Source: Rhizophlyctis rosea (taxonomy: Eukaryota; Chytridiomycota; Chytridiomycetes; Rhizophlyctidales; Rhizophlyctidaceae). Taken from it: a DNA stretch of 64,000 bases. How positions within the stretch are numbered: the stretch's first letter is position 1; each line of letters starts with the position of its first letter. The translations under genes and the position numbers were made by a program. Positions 44,923 through 56,964 of the stretch are shown piece after piece. The DNA is taken from positions 186,001 to 250,000 of the forward strand of contig JADGJC010000016.1 of NCBI GenBank assembly GCA_027596075.1, read 5' to 3'. Under the pieces are notes generated by a model that had not been told where the DNA came from, did no database searches, and saw only the letters and a program-made list of their open reading frames with translations.

Positions 44923-46540
44923 CGTGGGGCCGGTCTTTGCAGAATGATAATGTACAAGAAAGCGTTTTGACCCTTGAAAACTGCAATACTGGTGAGATAT
45001 GAAGGTTCGTCAGTCTCACTTCAAGATGATAATCGCCCCGTCACGACACAGGGTGCAAAGCAGATGACCACCAGAAAAGGCATTAGACCGGCCAACTGAC
45101 CTTCTTCTCAGCAAGTGACAATACGTCAGCAGAGCTGTTCAGCCCTTGTGAAGGTTGTGCCAGTGGGGAGGATGGTTATTAGCGCGATTAGAGGAACGAT
45201 GAAGGGTGTAGATGGGGATGAGTGCGTGGGAAACAGCGTGGGAAAGGAAGATTGTAGACCGAAATGCGCAGTCCTGAATTTGAGTCCAGGGCTGCGCCAC
45301 ACTTCCGTCAATTGCCAAACTGATTGACCTTGCCTGTTGCAGTCAACTTTCTCCCTCTCTCTCCTTCACGCTTCTCAATTCCGCATATCTTTCGTCTCAT
45401 CAATCCATCCACACTACGATACGGGCTCCAGTCCCTCTCTGCTCACCGAGGTCTCCCTGTCCCAAAATCCTGTTTCCAAGGTCTACGCGACCCGCCAAAA
45501 GTGCAGGGAAACAGCGCCAAGCACAAAGACCCCAAGACTTCCTCACTCCCTATTGTCTATAGGACCTTGGGGCGTAGCTTTTTGCTCGCCTTGTACCCTC
45601 TCTGCTTGCAGAGCTGGGCATCTGAGGAAGGTTGTAAGTTTGGTATAGTGGGTGTATAGATTAGGTTGATCTTCTGTAGCTTAGAGTGTCCCTTCCTGCC
45701 GCCAAGCACATTGCGACAGAACAAAGGTGGGTAACGTCTATCTCCTTCCCGCCTCGAAAACGAGAACACCAACTGGCTGTGTGTCCGTGCTTGGGCGTCT
45801 CGATGTCCAAAACCATCGACGAATTTGTCAGTCCCGATTGTGCTTCTCGTAGCGCGGGTGTATCCGTACACTCGCCTGCGGTCCACAATCCGGGGAACCC
45901 GAACCGGAACTCAATACGCCAAAGGGCATATACGAGGGAGGCAGAGGGCCAAGTGAACCGTAATGGGACTGACTGCTTCGTTGGTGGGGAGTGGACGCCT
46001 GCAGTTGGTGTAAGGATGGGAGTCAACGAGCCTGAATCGTCTTCAGGATCATTTTACTGACAAATCTCCGTGCTTCTTTTCTTTCTCTCATTCTGTACTT
46101 GGTGTCGCACGTTTCGGGCCGATATCTTTTGTCAACCTCAGTGCAAGATATTCACGCCAGGTGCGTGAACACTTCGGTTTCTGCGCAGGACCACCCACAG
46201 GTCGCACTTTACGTCTCTTTCCGCCATTATAGGAACCGTCTTTATCGCCGACCCTCGGTTCGCGGGGACAGTCTGGGGAAGGCTGTAATGTCGCCATGAC
46301 TTCATGTCATGAGGGTGGCAAGCCCCTGTAAAGACAGAGCCCAACCTCTTCCCAATTCGGACGCAGGTACCAATATGATGCCTTTTTTGACTGATTCTGG
46401 ACATGTTTGTCAAGTGCTTCGATCATTGGTACACTTTTGTTATCCAGCTTAGCTGATATATTGTGTGCATCCATATTGAAAACCTTTCTTTGCTGCATCA
46501 CGTTGAACCTACTACCATGCTACTCAAAAAATGGCTAAGT
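44923..46540. other. Intergenic, nothing certain
   Basis: The left 400 bp are the promoter of F-box copy B, duplicated relative to 42723-43204. The rest has overlapping frames on both strands (for example 45686-46060 plus and 45661-46026 minus) with no domain, so none is called. Confidence 0.4.
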
Positions 46541-48240
46541 TTAAGAAGACTTATTCATGAGCTCATTCCCATAAAACTTCCGACGAAACCCGTACAGAGA
46601 TTTCGCACTTCTCCTATACCCCTCACCACTCACATCCCCCCGTCCACGTCTCACGCCCCCTCCCCTCCTGCCACCTCCCCTCCCACTGGCCCCCGCATCA
46701 CTAAACTTCTTCCACTCAATATTCATATGCATCTTTTTCTCCCTAAACACTCCACGCCAAGTGGAAGACGAAACATCCTTCTCCCCCACCACAAGCAGGA
46801 CACTTCTTCCCGATCTTCCCCTTATCACAACACCTCACTCGTCGCCAATAAAAAGCTTTCCGACCCCGCTCGCCCGTCCGCACTCCATCCAAAGAGGTAG
46901 GGTACTCAGTCATGAAAACCGTATACCCGTCCGGGCGCTTGCGAACCTCATCGTCTTCCGCCACCCAGGGATCAAACTTTGGCGGAACGATGGGCTGAAA
47001 GGTGTGCGTGAAGGGATCGCCGACCCACATGTCGTCGTTTTGGTTATTGGCTATCACTTGGTCGTCGGGGGAGATTGTGATAGTGTGGTTGGGAGGATTG
47101 AGGAGGGTGTATAGGTACTGCAGGGACATCAGATCAAACACTTGCCACCCGTCATTTCGCATGACGAAGAGGTTGAATCTGCTCAGATGTATAATCGGCA
47201 TATGCATCTGCCAGTGGTGGGCACGCGCAATCTCTTCTCCATTCTCAAGACGGACGAGGTGATAGTGGCCGGGTAGTTGTGGGTGCTGTGGTGTCGGCCG
47301 TGGTGGTGTTGTGTAGACGAGGAAACGCTCGTCATGCACCACGGTTTGGTAGTTGTTGAATCGTTCTGCAATCAGAGATGTAGGTAGAACACGTCCGTTG
47401 GATGGTACGATGTGGGTGAGATTGATTGCAAACTTCATGGGGGGTCCGTTTGACAGGTCGTTGTTGGTAGAAACATATGTGGTCCCGCATATTGCCGTGT
47501 AGTCACCTTCGGTGTGGAATATGGTCTTGTTGGGTGGAGGTATGGACACCTGCCCAATTTTATTACCAGTTCGCCAGCTTTCGATGATATGCTTGGTCCC
47601 CTTTTGCTTGCGGCGAGCTATGAATTCTGTTCGCGTAAGTGGGAGGGAGAAGTCAATGTCGTCGATGCGGCGGCCGAACGGAAGGGCTTTTGCTTCGGTG
47701 AACACGATGTCGTGAATGGAAAGCTTTGATAGACTGGAGCTGCAGTGTTTTCTTGAGGCTATCAATGTTCGTCCATCCCGGTGGACGCTAACACAGCCCA
47801 TGCCGAACGTCAAATCCCTCACAAGCTCCTTATCCACCTGCGAAATTGTTTCCCCGACCTCAATCGCCTCCATCACCACAGGCTCCGCAACACTCCAATC
47901 CGCCCACGGTTTTCTCCAAGCAAACCACAACAGTGCTACGTCCCTCCAGTTCTCGTGAGCGAACGGTTCGGGTAGGCAGCCGGATGGGAAGCGCGGAGTA
48001 GCAGTGGCTTCCAGATTTGAGTGGTCTGAGTGACGCGAATGACGGTAGACCATTGTTTGCAGACGCGTTCGCAGGCGAGGATGGTGGGGATGGATAAGAG
48101 GGTGAAGATTTGGACTAGGGGTACGTCGGGGAGGGTGAGGGATTGGAGGGGTGAGGATGTAGATCGAGATGAGTGGGTCGCGGCTTGGTGATGTTGGTTA
48201 TATTGGTGCCTGGAGATGTCGACGCGTGCGTAGTTGTGTC
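46541..48240 (-). pseudogene. F-box protein with Arg/Gly-rich tail, broken copy
   Basis: Close relative of the locus at 56965-58775. Reading down the minus strand: the position of the relative's start codon is ACG (near 48231). The F-box is present (LTLPDVPLVQIFTLLSIP, CERVCKQWSTVIRVTQTTQIWK). A 1-base deletion in a C run at about 47995 shifts the frame, after which 46743-48053 is open (FPSGCLPEPFAHENWRDVALLWFAWRKPW ... TGERGRKAFYWRRVRCC). A C5 run at 46783-46787 shifts it again, and the Gly/Arg-rich tail (GASGRGGGRRGGGVRRGRG) ends at 46541. Three lesions suggest a real pseudogene. The two homopolymer indels alone could be errors, but the start loss is a substitution. Taken alone the long frame would be misread as a 436-aa gene starting at 48053. 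Confidence 0.75.
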
Positions 48241-48520
48241 CGTGCAGCTGTCTCGGTGTCGCTGATGGGTTTGTTGCCTAGCAGACTTGCTTGTGGGAAC
48301 TTATGGTGTGACTAACGCGATGGAAAAGTGGAGGGAAACGTGAGAAAGGAAACATGCTATTTATAGGGTCGATGACATCAGCGCGGGCTTGTTGGTCAAG
48401 CCACATCTCTCTGAAGCAATTTCCCTTGCAAAAGCAGCTTCCCCCATCTCCCGAAAAACTCATCTACAACTCATCGACTCCATCCCACACCCACAACTCC
48501 TTCTCTTCACCACCACAAAA

Positions 48521-49667
48521 ATGTTCACCCGCTTCCCCACCGCCGCCCGTGCCGCAATCCGCGCCGCAATCCCAACCGCCCGTCGCGGTTTCGCAACTGC
48601 CGCCGCCCAACCCACCACCCGCTGGACGGCTGCCGCGACTGTCGGTGCCGGTGTTCTCGGTGCCACCGTCTTGGCTGTCAAGTCTGCTCAACCTGCTCAC
48701 GCGGAGGGCGCGAAGAGCATTGCGGGGACTCCTGGGGGTGTTGAGAGGACTTTTATTGCTATCAAGGTTGGACTGTTGTATTGGTGAAGGTGTTGAGCGA
48801 GTGCGGAAGGAGCTGATGATTTTTTGGTGCGGTCGTAGCCTGATGGAACGCAACGGTTCCTTGTTGGTGATGTTATCCAACGGTTTGAGAGGAAGGGCTA
48901 CAAGCTGGTTGCAATCAAGGTGAGGAACGACGAGGAAGCTCTCTCTTGCAACTCGCGCCTCATCTTCCTTGATCTATAGGCTATCGTTCCTTCCCGAACT
49001 CTCGCCGAGAAGCACTACGAGGACTTGAAGGGCCGCCCATTCTTCAACGGTAGGGTCTTTCTCAATGAGACACGACCCATGGAATCAGAATGATTGATCG
49101 GATGCAAAACTGCAGGACTTGTCAAGTACATGACCTCTGGAGCTGCTCCCGTAAGTGAACATGACACACTGTAGCATATCCTGGAATAGATACTGATATG
49201 ATCGATGCTTTATAAAGGTCATCGCCATGGTTTGGTATGTTCCTCGGTTGCATATAATGTCAATGACATCGGGAACCTTCTAATACATCCACAGGGAAGG
49301 CAAGGACGTCATCCGCCAAGGCCGTCGTCTCATCGGTGCCACCAACCCTCTTGAAGCTCAACCGGGCACCATCCGTGGCGACTACTGTATTTCCGTTGGG
49401 CGTAACATCATCCACGGATCTGATTCTTTCGAGTCTGGTATGTTGACCGACGATTGACACTGAAAGCTGTGCAATGCGTGTTAACGACCTTTTGAAATGG
49501 TTCCAGCTGAGAAGGAGATTGGGCTTTGGTTCGGCAAGAGCGAGGTGTTTGACTGGGAATGTGAGTTTGCATTTGCAATATTCCGTGCTTTGGTGCTGCT
49601 GTGGTCTTTGAAGCTGACTTCCTGTTTTGCAGTCGGAAACGCCGAGTGGGTCACCGCTGACAACTAG
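48521..49667 (+). CDS. NDK1: Nucleoside diphosphate kinase, mitochondrial
   Basis: Eight exons: 48521-48766, 48839-48919, 48980-49049, 49116-49150, 49219-49235 (17-nt microexon), 49295-49437, 49507-49560 and 49633-49667. All phases fit and give 226 residues. It transfers the gamma-phosphate from ATP to other NDPs through a phosphohistidine. N-terminal ~60 residues are an Arg/Ala-rich mitochondrial targeting sequence ([18 protein letters not shown]) plus a hydrophobic stretch ([14 protein letters not shown]). NDPK core: [98 protein letters not shown] with catalytic His near residue 190, then [11 protein letters not shown]. The N-terminus points to mitochondria, as in the NM23-H4 type. Without the microexon the AMVWEG motif is lost, so the hand-built splicing is well supported. 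Confidence 0.95.
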
Positions 49668-50071
49668 ATTAGACTCTCTATGAAAGTTTTGCTGGTATTG
49701 GGGGTTTGGGCTTTTTCCTTCTTCCCAATAGAATAAACATCAAGATAGCGCACAAGAACAAGCCTTAGTTTACGCGAAAGGAAAGGTTGCTTACGTAAGC
49801 AACCACTGCATGTTTACTTCCTCCTGTCGCATGGCATTGGACATGAAACCCTATCAACGATCGCAGGATGGCACCATGAGGCGTCTGTTTCCCAATCTCA
49901 TCTTGATCAGAAAACATTCTCGACCGGTTCTGTCCAATCTTTGATACAAAGCAGATACATAACCTAGACAATAACCTTCCCTTTTACAAACTTCCCACTT
50001 CCTCCCATCCTTCGCAAACTCCCACGCCCAATCCATTCGCACCACATACTCCTGAAATAAAGCAAAAAGAA
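49668..50071. other. Short intergenic spacer
   Basis: 3' UTR of the NDP kinase gene and leader of the YOP1 gene. Nothing else. Confidence 0.5.
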
Positions 50072-50871
50072 ATGGCGCAAAAGGCAGCCGGGGCGTTCCA
50101 GCAACATATGGAGCAGTTGAAGCCTCATGTGACGCGGTTTGATAATTGGTTGTCACAGTATCCGGCTTTGGTTGAGTTGGAGAGGGTTACGCGTGTTCCC
50201 AAGGTGAGAGCTGGGGTCCCCATGTATGCTGCTTTTTGTTGAAAGCTCGAACTACAACCCACTTGCATTTCATGTATTCACGCAACACACACCCGCCTTC
50301 CCCCGAAAAATCACCACAGATCTACACCTTCCCCCTCCTCTCCCTCCTCACAACCCTCTCCTTGACGCTACACTACTTCGCGGGTCTGACAACCGCCCTG
50401 ATCGGCACGCTTTATCCGTCGTACCGGTTCTTCGAAGCGGCTTTTAACAATGATGTGGAGAAACTCAAGACTTGGGGAACGTATTTTGTTGTTCTTGGAG
50501 GGTTGGTGAATGTTGTTGAGTTGGGCGAGAGGCTTTGGACGCGGTGGTTTCCGTTTTATTGGGTTGGGAAGGTTGTTGTGTTGGGGTGGTTGATGGTTCC
50601 GCAGTATATGGTGAGTTTTTTGGGCGAAGGGTCGGGAGGAGATGGGGAGGGGGGGGTCATGTTTCGTTTGAGAATGTGATTTTTTTATCTTTTATCTTTG
50701 GTTGCCTGTGCCATCCGCTGACCGTTTTCGCATTCATTAACACAATCACCTCCGTTTCAGGGCGCTCGAATGGTCTACGACTTCATCAGCCAGAATTTGA
50801 ATAAGTTCTATGCGGCTGAGAAGGCAGAAAGGGAGAAGAGTGCTGCTGGTGGGGAAAAGAAGGCGGAGTAA
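50072..50871 (+). CDS. YOP1: YOP1/REEP (TB2/DP1/HVA22) ER-shaping protein
   Basis: Three exons, 50072-50203, 50320-50610 and 50761-50871, all phase 0, 177 residues: the usual length for Yop1. A reticulon-like membrane protein that inserts hairpins into the ER and stabilises tubules. Family features: cytosolic N-terminus (MEQLKPHVTRFDNWLSQYP), hydrophobic hairpins IYTFPLLSLLTTLSLTLHYF, TTALIGTLYPSYRFFEA and YFVVLGGLVNVVE, then the conserved TRWFPFYWVGKVVVLGWLMVPQY block, the GARMVYDFISQ motif after the second intron, and a charged Lys/Glu C-tail. All defining motifs are present. Confidence 0.95.
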
Positions 50872-52171
50872 GGAGATTTTTTTCTTCACTGGGGGATGAT
50901 GTTTCAGCGGCAGTTTGTAGTATTTGTGAGGAGTAGCTTGGTGGTCAGTTTATAGATTGTAGGGCATGTAGTTGATTAGTATATTTTCGCCACCAATCCT
51001 GGATGTTGGTGTTGACTGTTTTCTGAATGGTTGGTTCTTGGTTAGTCGTCAAAAACTTCAAAAGATCTGAATGTTCAGATGCATGACAGGCCAGCGAGGC
51101 GTTTATGAAGTCTGATTTCAAGGGTTCGAACAGGTCAAAAATTTGAACTTGGTCGCATTCCATCCAGCATTGCGGCAAGACTGTGAAGGAAGTTTGGAAC
51201 CTTCTGGCTTTGCTTCACTTATTTCTAGCTTTCCTCCAAATCATTGGCACAAGCTTTTTCATACTTCACGTCCTACCGCATACGATCGTTACGAAGGTTG
51301 TTTGGTGATCTTTTTCGATCGGTGCTTATCAAAAATGTGACGTGTACCGATGGTATGCCTAAGCACTCCAACCTTTCCAATACAAGATATATAACTTCCC
51401 GCCACCAGACCAACTAGGTCTGGAAGTCATGTCCATGTTGGAAGAGTTTATAGCGGCAAAATGGGGATCTTCAGGGGATGAGAATGCCACTAATGCAGAT
51501 CCGAATCAAAGTTTTGGCATCACGTGGTCGACGCGTGTCAGGGTCCAAGGCGCTGGTGTCTCACAGAGAATGATGTCAGATGTGGTTCTGTGTAACAGAC
51601 TGCTCCGATAATCCGTCATCTGCAGGACCCTGTCTTTGCCGCTTTTGATACCAACGGCTGCGCGGGTTATGGGGACGAACAGGCAAGGGATGGTAAGAGG
51701 GTAAGGTTTGCGTCAATGTAGGAAGACACACGCAACTTTCACTTTTAGGCTGTGATGCATGCATGATGATGGACTGGTTGCACTACCTACTTACCCATAC
51801 CCTATGACAACGGGTGACAATCATCATGTTGTACTTGTTGTTGGTGTGAGGTCAACATTGTGTGCACATGTGTGTCATGTCGGGAACCTCAAATAGGAGG
51901 CACGGTCTCCGTGGGAATTGATACCCCTTCAACCATCCCCTTTCCCATCACGGAAGTCTGGCCGTCAAATCATTGTGGGCTGCTGCAGCGGAAGGGTCCC
52001 ATCTCAATTCTTTCATTAGGGGCACCAATCAAAAAATCAAAAGCGAACCTCTTCTTTCATCAGACAACGTCCCCATAGCACCACACCAGTAGCAAACAGA
52101 TCCTCCTCACAAAACAACTCCCCAACAGCCCATATCTTCCCACCAATCAACCTTCCAAACTCAGTCCGACC
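50872..52171. other. Intergenic, nothing recognised
   Basis: 1.3 kb with only short frames. The last 100 bases before 52172 are C/A-rich, typical of the leaders in this window. Confidence 0.45.
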
Positions 52172-55100
52172 ATGGCCGACCCAACACCCCACCTAATCGA
52201 CCTCGTCCGTCGACAAAGTACCGCCTCCTCTGACCAAATCACATCCGGCAACGACGCCTCCGTCGCAAGTTTCGTATCCGCCCTCGTCGTCAACGGAGCC
52301 GTCGCACTAGCCTTTTACGTCGCTTTCATCATATTGCGAAGATGGTTTCCCATGGTGTATGCTCCCAGGACGTTCTTGGTGGAGGCTAAGTGAGTGTGTT
52401 TGCACATTGTCAGCATTGATAAGGCAGTATCACTCATCGCGTCTATCCCTCCCATTGCAATGTTTACTATTACCAGAGACCGCGTCAACCCCGTCCCCCC
52501 AGGTCTATTTACATGGATCACGACCTCCTTCCGCACGCCCGAGAGCACTTTCATCGACTTGGCTGGACATGACAATTACGCCGTGGTGTACTACCATCGC
52601 ACACTAATGAAACTCTTTGGAATCATCTCTATTGTTGCGATTGTGATTTTGTGGCCGATTTATATTACGGGTGGAGCGGGGTTGATCGGGTTGAATATAC
52701 TGACGTTGGGGAATGTGGATGATGATCGGACTGTGAGGTTGTGGGCTAATTTGGTGTTGAGTTATGTTTTTGTTGGTGAGCGTTTGATGTTTGTGTTGGG
52801 GTGGTGTGATTCGCGCGCGGAATGGTGCAAGGAGATGCATGAGCGAGGGGGAGAAGAGGTGGGGAGCGGAGTTGGGGATGCCGCAAGGAGGGATGCCGCA
52901 AGGAGGGATGCCGCAAGGAGGGATGCCGCAGTGGAGGATGCCGCAGGGGGAAGGCCGCAGGGGGAGAGGCCGCAGTGGGGGAGGCCGCAGTGGGGAAGGC
53001 CGCAAGGAAAAAGGGGGGAGGGGGGGCAGAGAAGAGATGGGCACGAGAGGGGACAGGCGGGTGGTGGTGGGGGGGGGGGGGGGGAAGGGCGAAGCGGCGG
53101 AGCGGAGGGGGGCAGATNNNNNNNNNNCCCCCGCGGGTTTGACATAAGCTAACCGTTATTTGAAATCATCACAGCGGGCACACTCTACACCATCTTAAAC
53201 CTCCTCAAAAAAGCCGCCGAACTCCGCCACAAATTCCTCCTCTCCTACGAACAGCTCCACAGCATAACAGGCTACACCCTCCTCATCCGCGACATCCCCA
53301 AACCCCTCCGTAACGTCGAAGCCATTCGCGATATTGTCGACCGCGTCCAACCGGGCCACGTCGTCGACGTCATCCTTACCAGGGACTTGAAGCAGGTTAA
53401 GGGGATGCATGATGACCGGTTGAAGGATCGGAATAATTTGGAGGGGGCTATTACGAAGTACCAGAAGGCTGTTGCGAAGGAGAGGAAGAAGAGGGGGGAG
53501 AGTGTGATGGCTGATGTTGAGGGGGGGCGGATGCATGGTGATGAGGACTTGACGCATCTTCGCCCAACACATAAGAAAATGTTCGTAATGGGACCTAAAC
53601 TCGACAGCATCTCCACCTACATAAATACCGTCTCCACTCTCACCGCGGAGCTATTCGAAAAACGCGCCATGATGTTCTCCGACTCGACCTCCGCCAACGG
53701 TGCTGCTTTTGTGTTGTTTTCCGACCTGTTCTCACCGCACGTTGCGGCGTCCGCAAACTTGCACGAAACCCCCGGCGTGATGTACGATAAGCAGGCTGGT
53801 GTGGATCCTGAGGAGGTTGTGTGGGGGAACTTGGGGATGAATTATTATGAGAGGAGGGTTAGGAATGTTGTTGCGCTTGTTGCTGCGACGGCGCTTGTGG
53901 TGTTTTGGGGTGTTCTTAGTATGTATCTTTCTCTTTTTTGTTGGTCTTAGAAAATGTGTCGGTCCACTCGATCGGGGCAAGGTATATCCTGCAGGCGTAT
54001 TGATCATCCCCGCTTCCTTTTCCTCCCCCTTGCAGCTACGTTCGTCAGCAGTATTGCGAGCTTGGATAGGCTTGTGGAGTTGGCTCCTTTCCTAGGATTC
54101 TTCAACAACATGCCTAGTGCGCTTCGGGGTATTATTCAGGGAGTCTTGCCCACGGTCTTGCTTGCGATTCTATTCTCTCTGGTGCCTGTCTTTCTAAGAT
54201 GTAAGTGTGAATGCAGTTACTGATGCTTGCATTTGCTCGCGGGATTTGGAGACAGTGAGGTGACTTGGCCATGTTTCATCCAGTGTTATCACGCTTCGCG
54301 GGATTGGCTACCGTTACGGCGATTGAGAGTTCGTTGGTGAATCAGTATTATGGGTTCTTGGTGAGTTTCCTTCTTCTGCTTAGGAAACATCTCGTTTGAT
54401 TTTCCCTTTTGTCTAATCGCACTCCATCACATCAAAAAGGTCTTCAACGTCCTCCTGGTCGTAACAATCTCCGGCTCCATCTTCAAAACCCTCGGCAAAA
54501 TCCTCGACCACCCACAAGAGATTATCAACATCCTCGCAACCACAATCCCAACCGTCTCTTCCTTCTTCGTTAATTACATCCTACTCCTCGCCCTATCTGG
54601 CCCCAGCGGCGAACTTCTCCAAATCTCCACCTTAATCCTAAAACCACTCCTCCTGATGTTCCTCGGCACGACGCCCAGGAAGATCATGTTGAAGACTTTG
54701 CCGCCGGAATTTAAGAGTGGGGTAGTGCTTGCGGGACATTCGTTTATTGCGACGCTTGGGATGACGTATGCGGTTGTTGCGCCGCTTGTTAGTGTTATTG
54801 TTTTTGTGTATTTTGCGCTTTGGTTGGTTGCTTATACGTATAATATGCAGTAAGTGTTCTTTCTTTCGTATCCTTTTCCCGCTACATCGGACTTCGGCTG
54901 ATGTGTTCCCCACTTTCTTCCCACCAGATACGTCTACACCAACCGCTTCGAAACCGGCGGCAAATACCTCCACAAAGCCGCCAAACAACTCTTTGTGGCA
55001 CTCTACCTCCACGAAGTCATCATCGCCGCTCTCTTCCTTCTCAAGCAGTCTTGGATACAGGCTGGATTCGTTATCTTTGCGCTTCTTGTGACGATTGGCG

Positions 55101-55612
55101 TGCACACGCATGCGAATATTTATGATGGGTTGATGGGGGCTGTGCCTGCTAAGGTTGCGTTGAGGGAGAGTGAGGGGATTCGCAAAGGGTTGGTGGAGGA
55201 GGTTAGGAGTGAGAGTGGGGAAGAGAGGGAGAAGGATTTGGAGGCGCTTGGTGCTAAGGAGTTGGCGGGGGGGAGTGCGGATACGATTCATGGGGAGCAT
55301 TTGGAGAATGTTGAGAGGGGTGAAGGTGTTGCGGCGAGGGATACGGGTGCTGGGGGTGTTGTTAGAGCGAATTTGCCTAGTCGGTATTTGGGGCCTGATG
55401 ACTACCGGGAACGTCTACTCCCTCCCGCATTGCGAAGTGCGGCGTTGACGTGTTGGGTTGCGAGGGATGTTGGGGGTGTTAGTGAGGGGGTTAAGAGGGA
55501 GGTTGTTGAGGGGAGGAGTTTGAGGTGGACGGAGGAGTGGGCTCGGATGGATGAGAATGGGAAGTTGAGTGTTGAGAGTGATGGGGTTAGTGCGCATCGG
55601 TTTGATGTTTAG
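52172..55612 (+). CDS. CSC1/OSCA-type calcium-permeable mechanosensitive channel
   Basis: Seven exons: 52172-52389, 52477-52775, 53175-53918, 54036-54200, 54284-54360, 54440-54849 and 54928-55612; phases fit and give about 865 residues. TMEM16-related osmosensitive cation channel family (RSN1/CSC1, OSCA, TMEM63). N-terminal TM at about 40-62 (VNGAVALAFYVAFIILRRWFP) then YAPRTFLVEAK and the conserved DRVNPVPPGLFTWITTSFRTPES; TM2 FGIISIVAIVILWPIYI and TM3 VRLWANLVLSYVFV. The cytosolic domain opens with YEQLHSITGYTLLIRDIP (about 195-335). The pore region follows: GFFNNMPSALRGIIQGVLPTV, VLLVVTISGSIFKTLG, VNYILLLALSGPSGELLQ, TYAVVAPLVSVIVFVYFALW and YVYTNRFETGGKYL. It has a ~150-residue acidic C-tail. 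Intron 2 is the longest (399 bases as given) and carries a minisatellite and a 10-N gap, so its true length is unknown. Plasma membrane or organelle is undecided. Confidence 0.94.
52874..53007 (+). repeat. GC-rich minisatellite in intron 2 of the CSC1-like gene
   Basis: Tandem 15-bp units GGGATGCCGCAAGGA (about four), grading into variants GGAAGGCCGCAGTGG. The reading frame happens to stay open through it (DAARRDAARRD...), but the family alignment requires it to be spliced out. Confidence 0.85.
53069..53127. other. G16 run and assembly gap (10 N at 53118-53127)
   Basis: A run of 16 G (53069-53084) followed by G-rich sequence and ten Ns. It lies inside the intron, so the protein is not affected. 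Confidence 0.9.
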
Positions 55613-56964
55613 GGGTGAGGGGGATTTATGTAAATGTATATTGGTCGAAGGGGTTTAATTTTGTATGTATGAAACAGTTAATATGCAAAAAGGGTATGAT
55701 TACTTCTATGGCATGAAGTGTCACGATTCGGATTTGGAGTGGGTTGCTTGTCGACACAAGTTGCAACTTTGCAAGACCGACGGGTTTTGGTTGATTTGGA
55801 TGTATTCAGTCAAAGGGGCCCCGTTCCTTTTTTTTTACCACCATGAGAGGAATCGATGCTGGTTGAACTTGCCCCATTTCGGCATTCCTTCTGAGAGATC
55901 GTAGTGGGGAATGAGAGGAGTTGCTGGAATGAAACGAGATGAGTCTTGAAAGCGGAAGGAAGACTTTCCCTTTGGAACCTGTGAAACGTGCGGATAGATA
56001 TATACAGTAGCATTGTTAAATGGGACAGGCGATTGAGGACCCGCTCATTTCATTCAGTGTCCGGCGCGATCATTTTTTCTGTTTTATTTGAGTACATGCT
56101 GATGAATTTGGCGGTATCAAGTGATTTTTGGTCACACCTATGATCCGAAGCACAAAAAGGAAGGATTTGCAAGATCGTGATTGGCGGCAAAGGATCACCC
56201 GTGAGAAGCTTGCCACTACAAAGGTTTGAGTGGTACTTTCTTTGAGTAATCTGACTCTGTACCATTTCATGGATTTTTGGGTTGGTTGAGAACCTTTGTT
56301 GGGATGATGAGGAAGGGCTTTATGAGGTTATGACAGTTTTTATTGGGGATTTGGATGTCTTGCATCTTTGAGAGAAGATTGCGAGAGGATGCCTTCGTTG
56401 TGTGTAGGTGCTTTTTTTGTCTTCCTGTGAGGATTTTGTTGCTGTTTTGTAGGGGATATTTTGCAGTTCTTTGATCGTTGGGTTACCTTCGGGTAATGGT
56501 GGGGTGTGGGTGGGCCGAGTGTGCCATTGGCGAGAGGCTGGTTGAGATGCACTGTGGGGGGATGCGAAGAAAGCCACGACCAAGTGCTATTACGTGATGT
56601 GATGCAGTGCACTGGTTTCTTCTTTTTTTCGTCTTCCAGGGCTTTTCTTTGTTGAAGTAGGGCATTGGGTGCGTGGGAAGTGGTTTAGGTACATAATAGT
56701 TGCTATTTTTGCCCACATGGACCCTGACCCATTCAAGCCACACCCAACCACAGGTCCACAGCATCATATTCGATTCTGCTCCTTCCAGCTCCTTCCACTT
56801 CCTCACTTCCTTCCCATCGCCTTCACTTCCCTTCTCATATTGCATCAAGTATCCTTGTCAAAGCTGAAGGAGGGGTTGCCTATCTATTTGTGTATTCTCA
56901 CACACTTACTCTCGCAAAATAGAGTACGCTCATCTTCCTCCGACACAGCTCCAGAGACACAACT
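55613..56964. other. Intergenic
   Basis: 3' flank of the CSC1-like gene and promoter of the F-box/RGG locus. Frames on both strands are short and unrelated to known families. The stretch just before 56965 (CAGAGACACAACTATG) matches the pseudogene at 48240 (CACGGACACAACTACG). Confidence 0.45.

Noticed and set aside
45661..46060. Overlapping frames of 121-124 codons on both strands
   Set aside because: Mirror frames on opposite strands of similar length and no domain; cannot choose either.
46743..48053. 436-aa gene starting at the Met at 48053
   Set aside because: That Met is in the wrong frame relative to the upstream F-box; comparison with 56965 shows the start is an artefact of a frameshift.
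52776..53152. Open frame through the minisatellite as a coding repeat (DAARRD)
   Set aside because: CSC1 family continuity requires joining TM3 (52775) to AGTLYTILNLL at 53175; the frame also ends in the gap.
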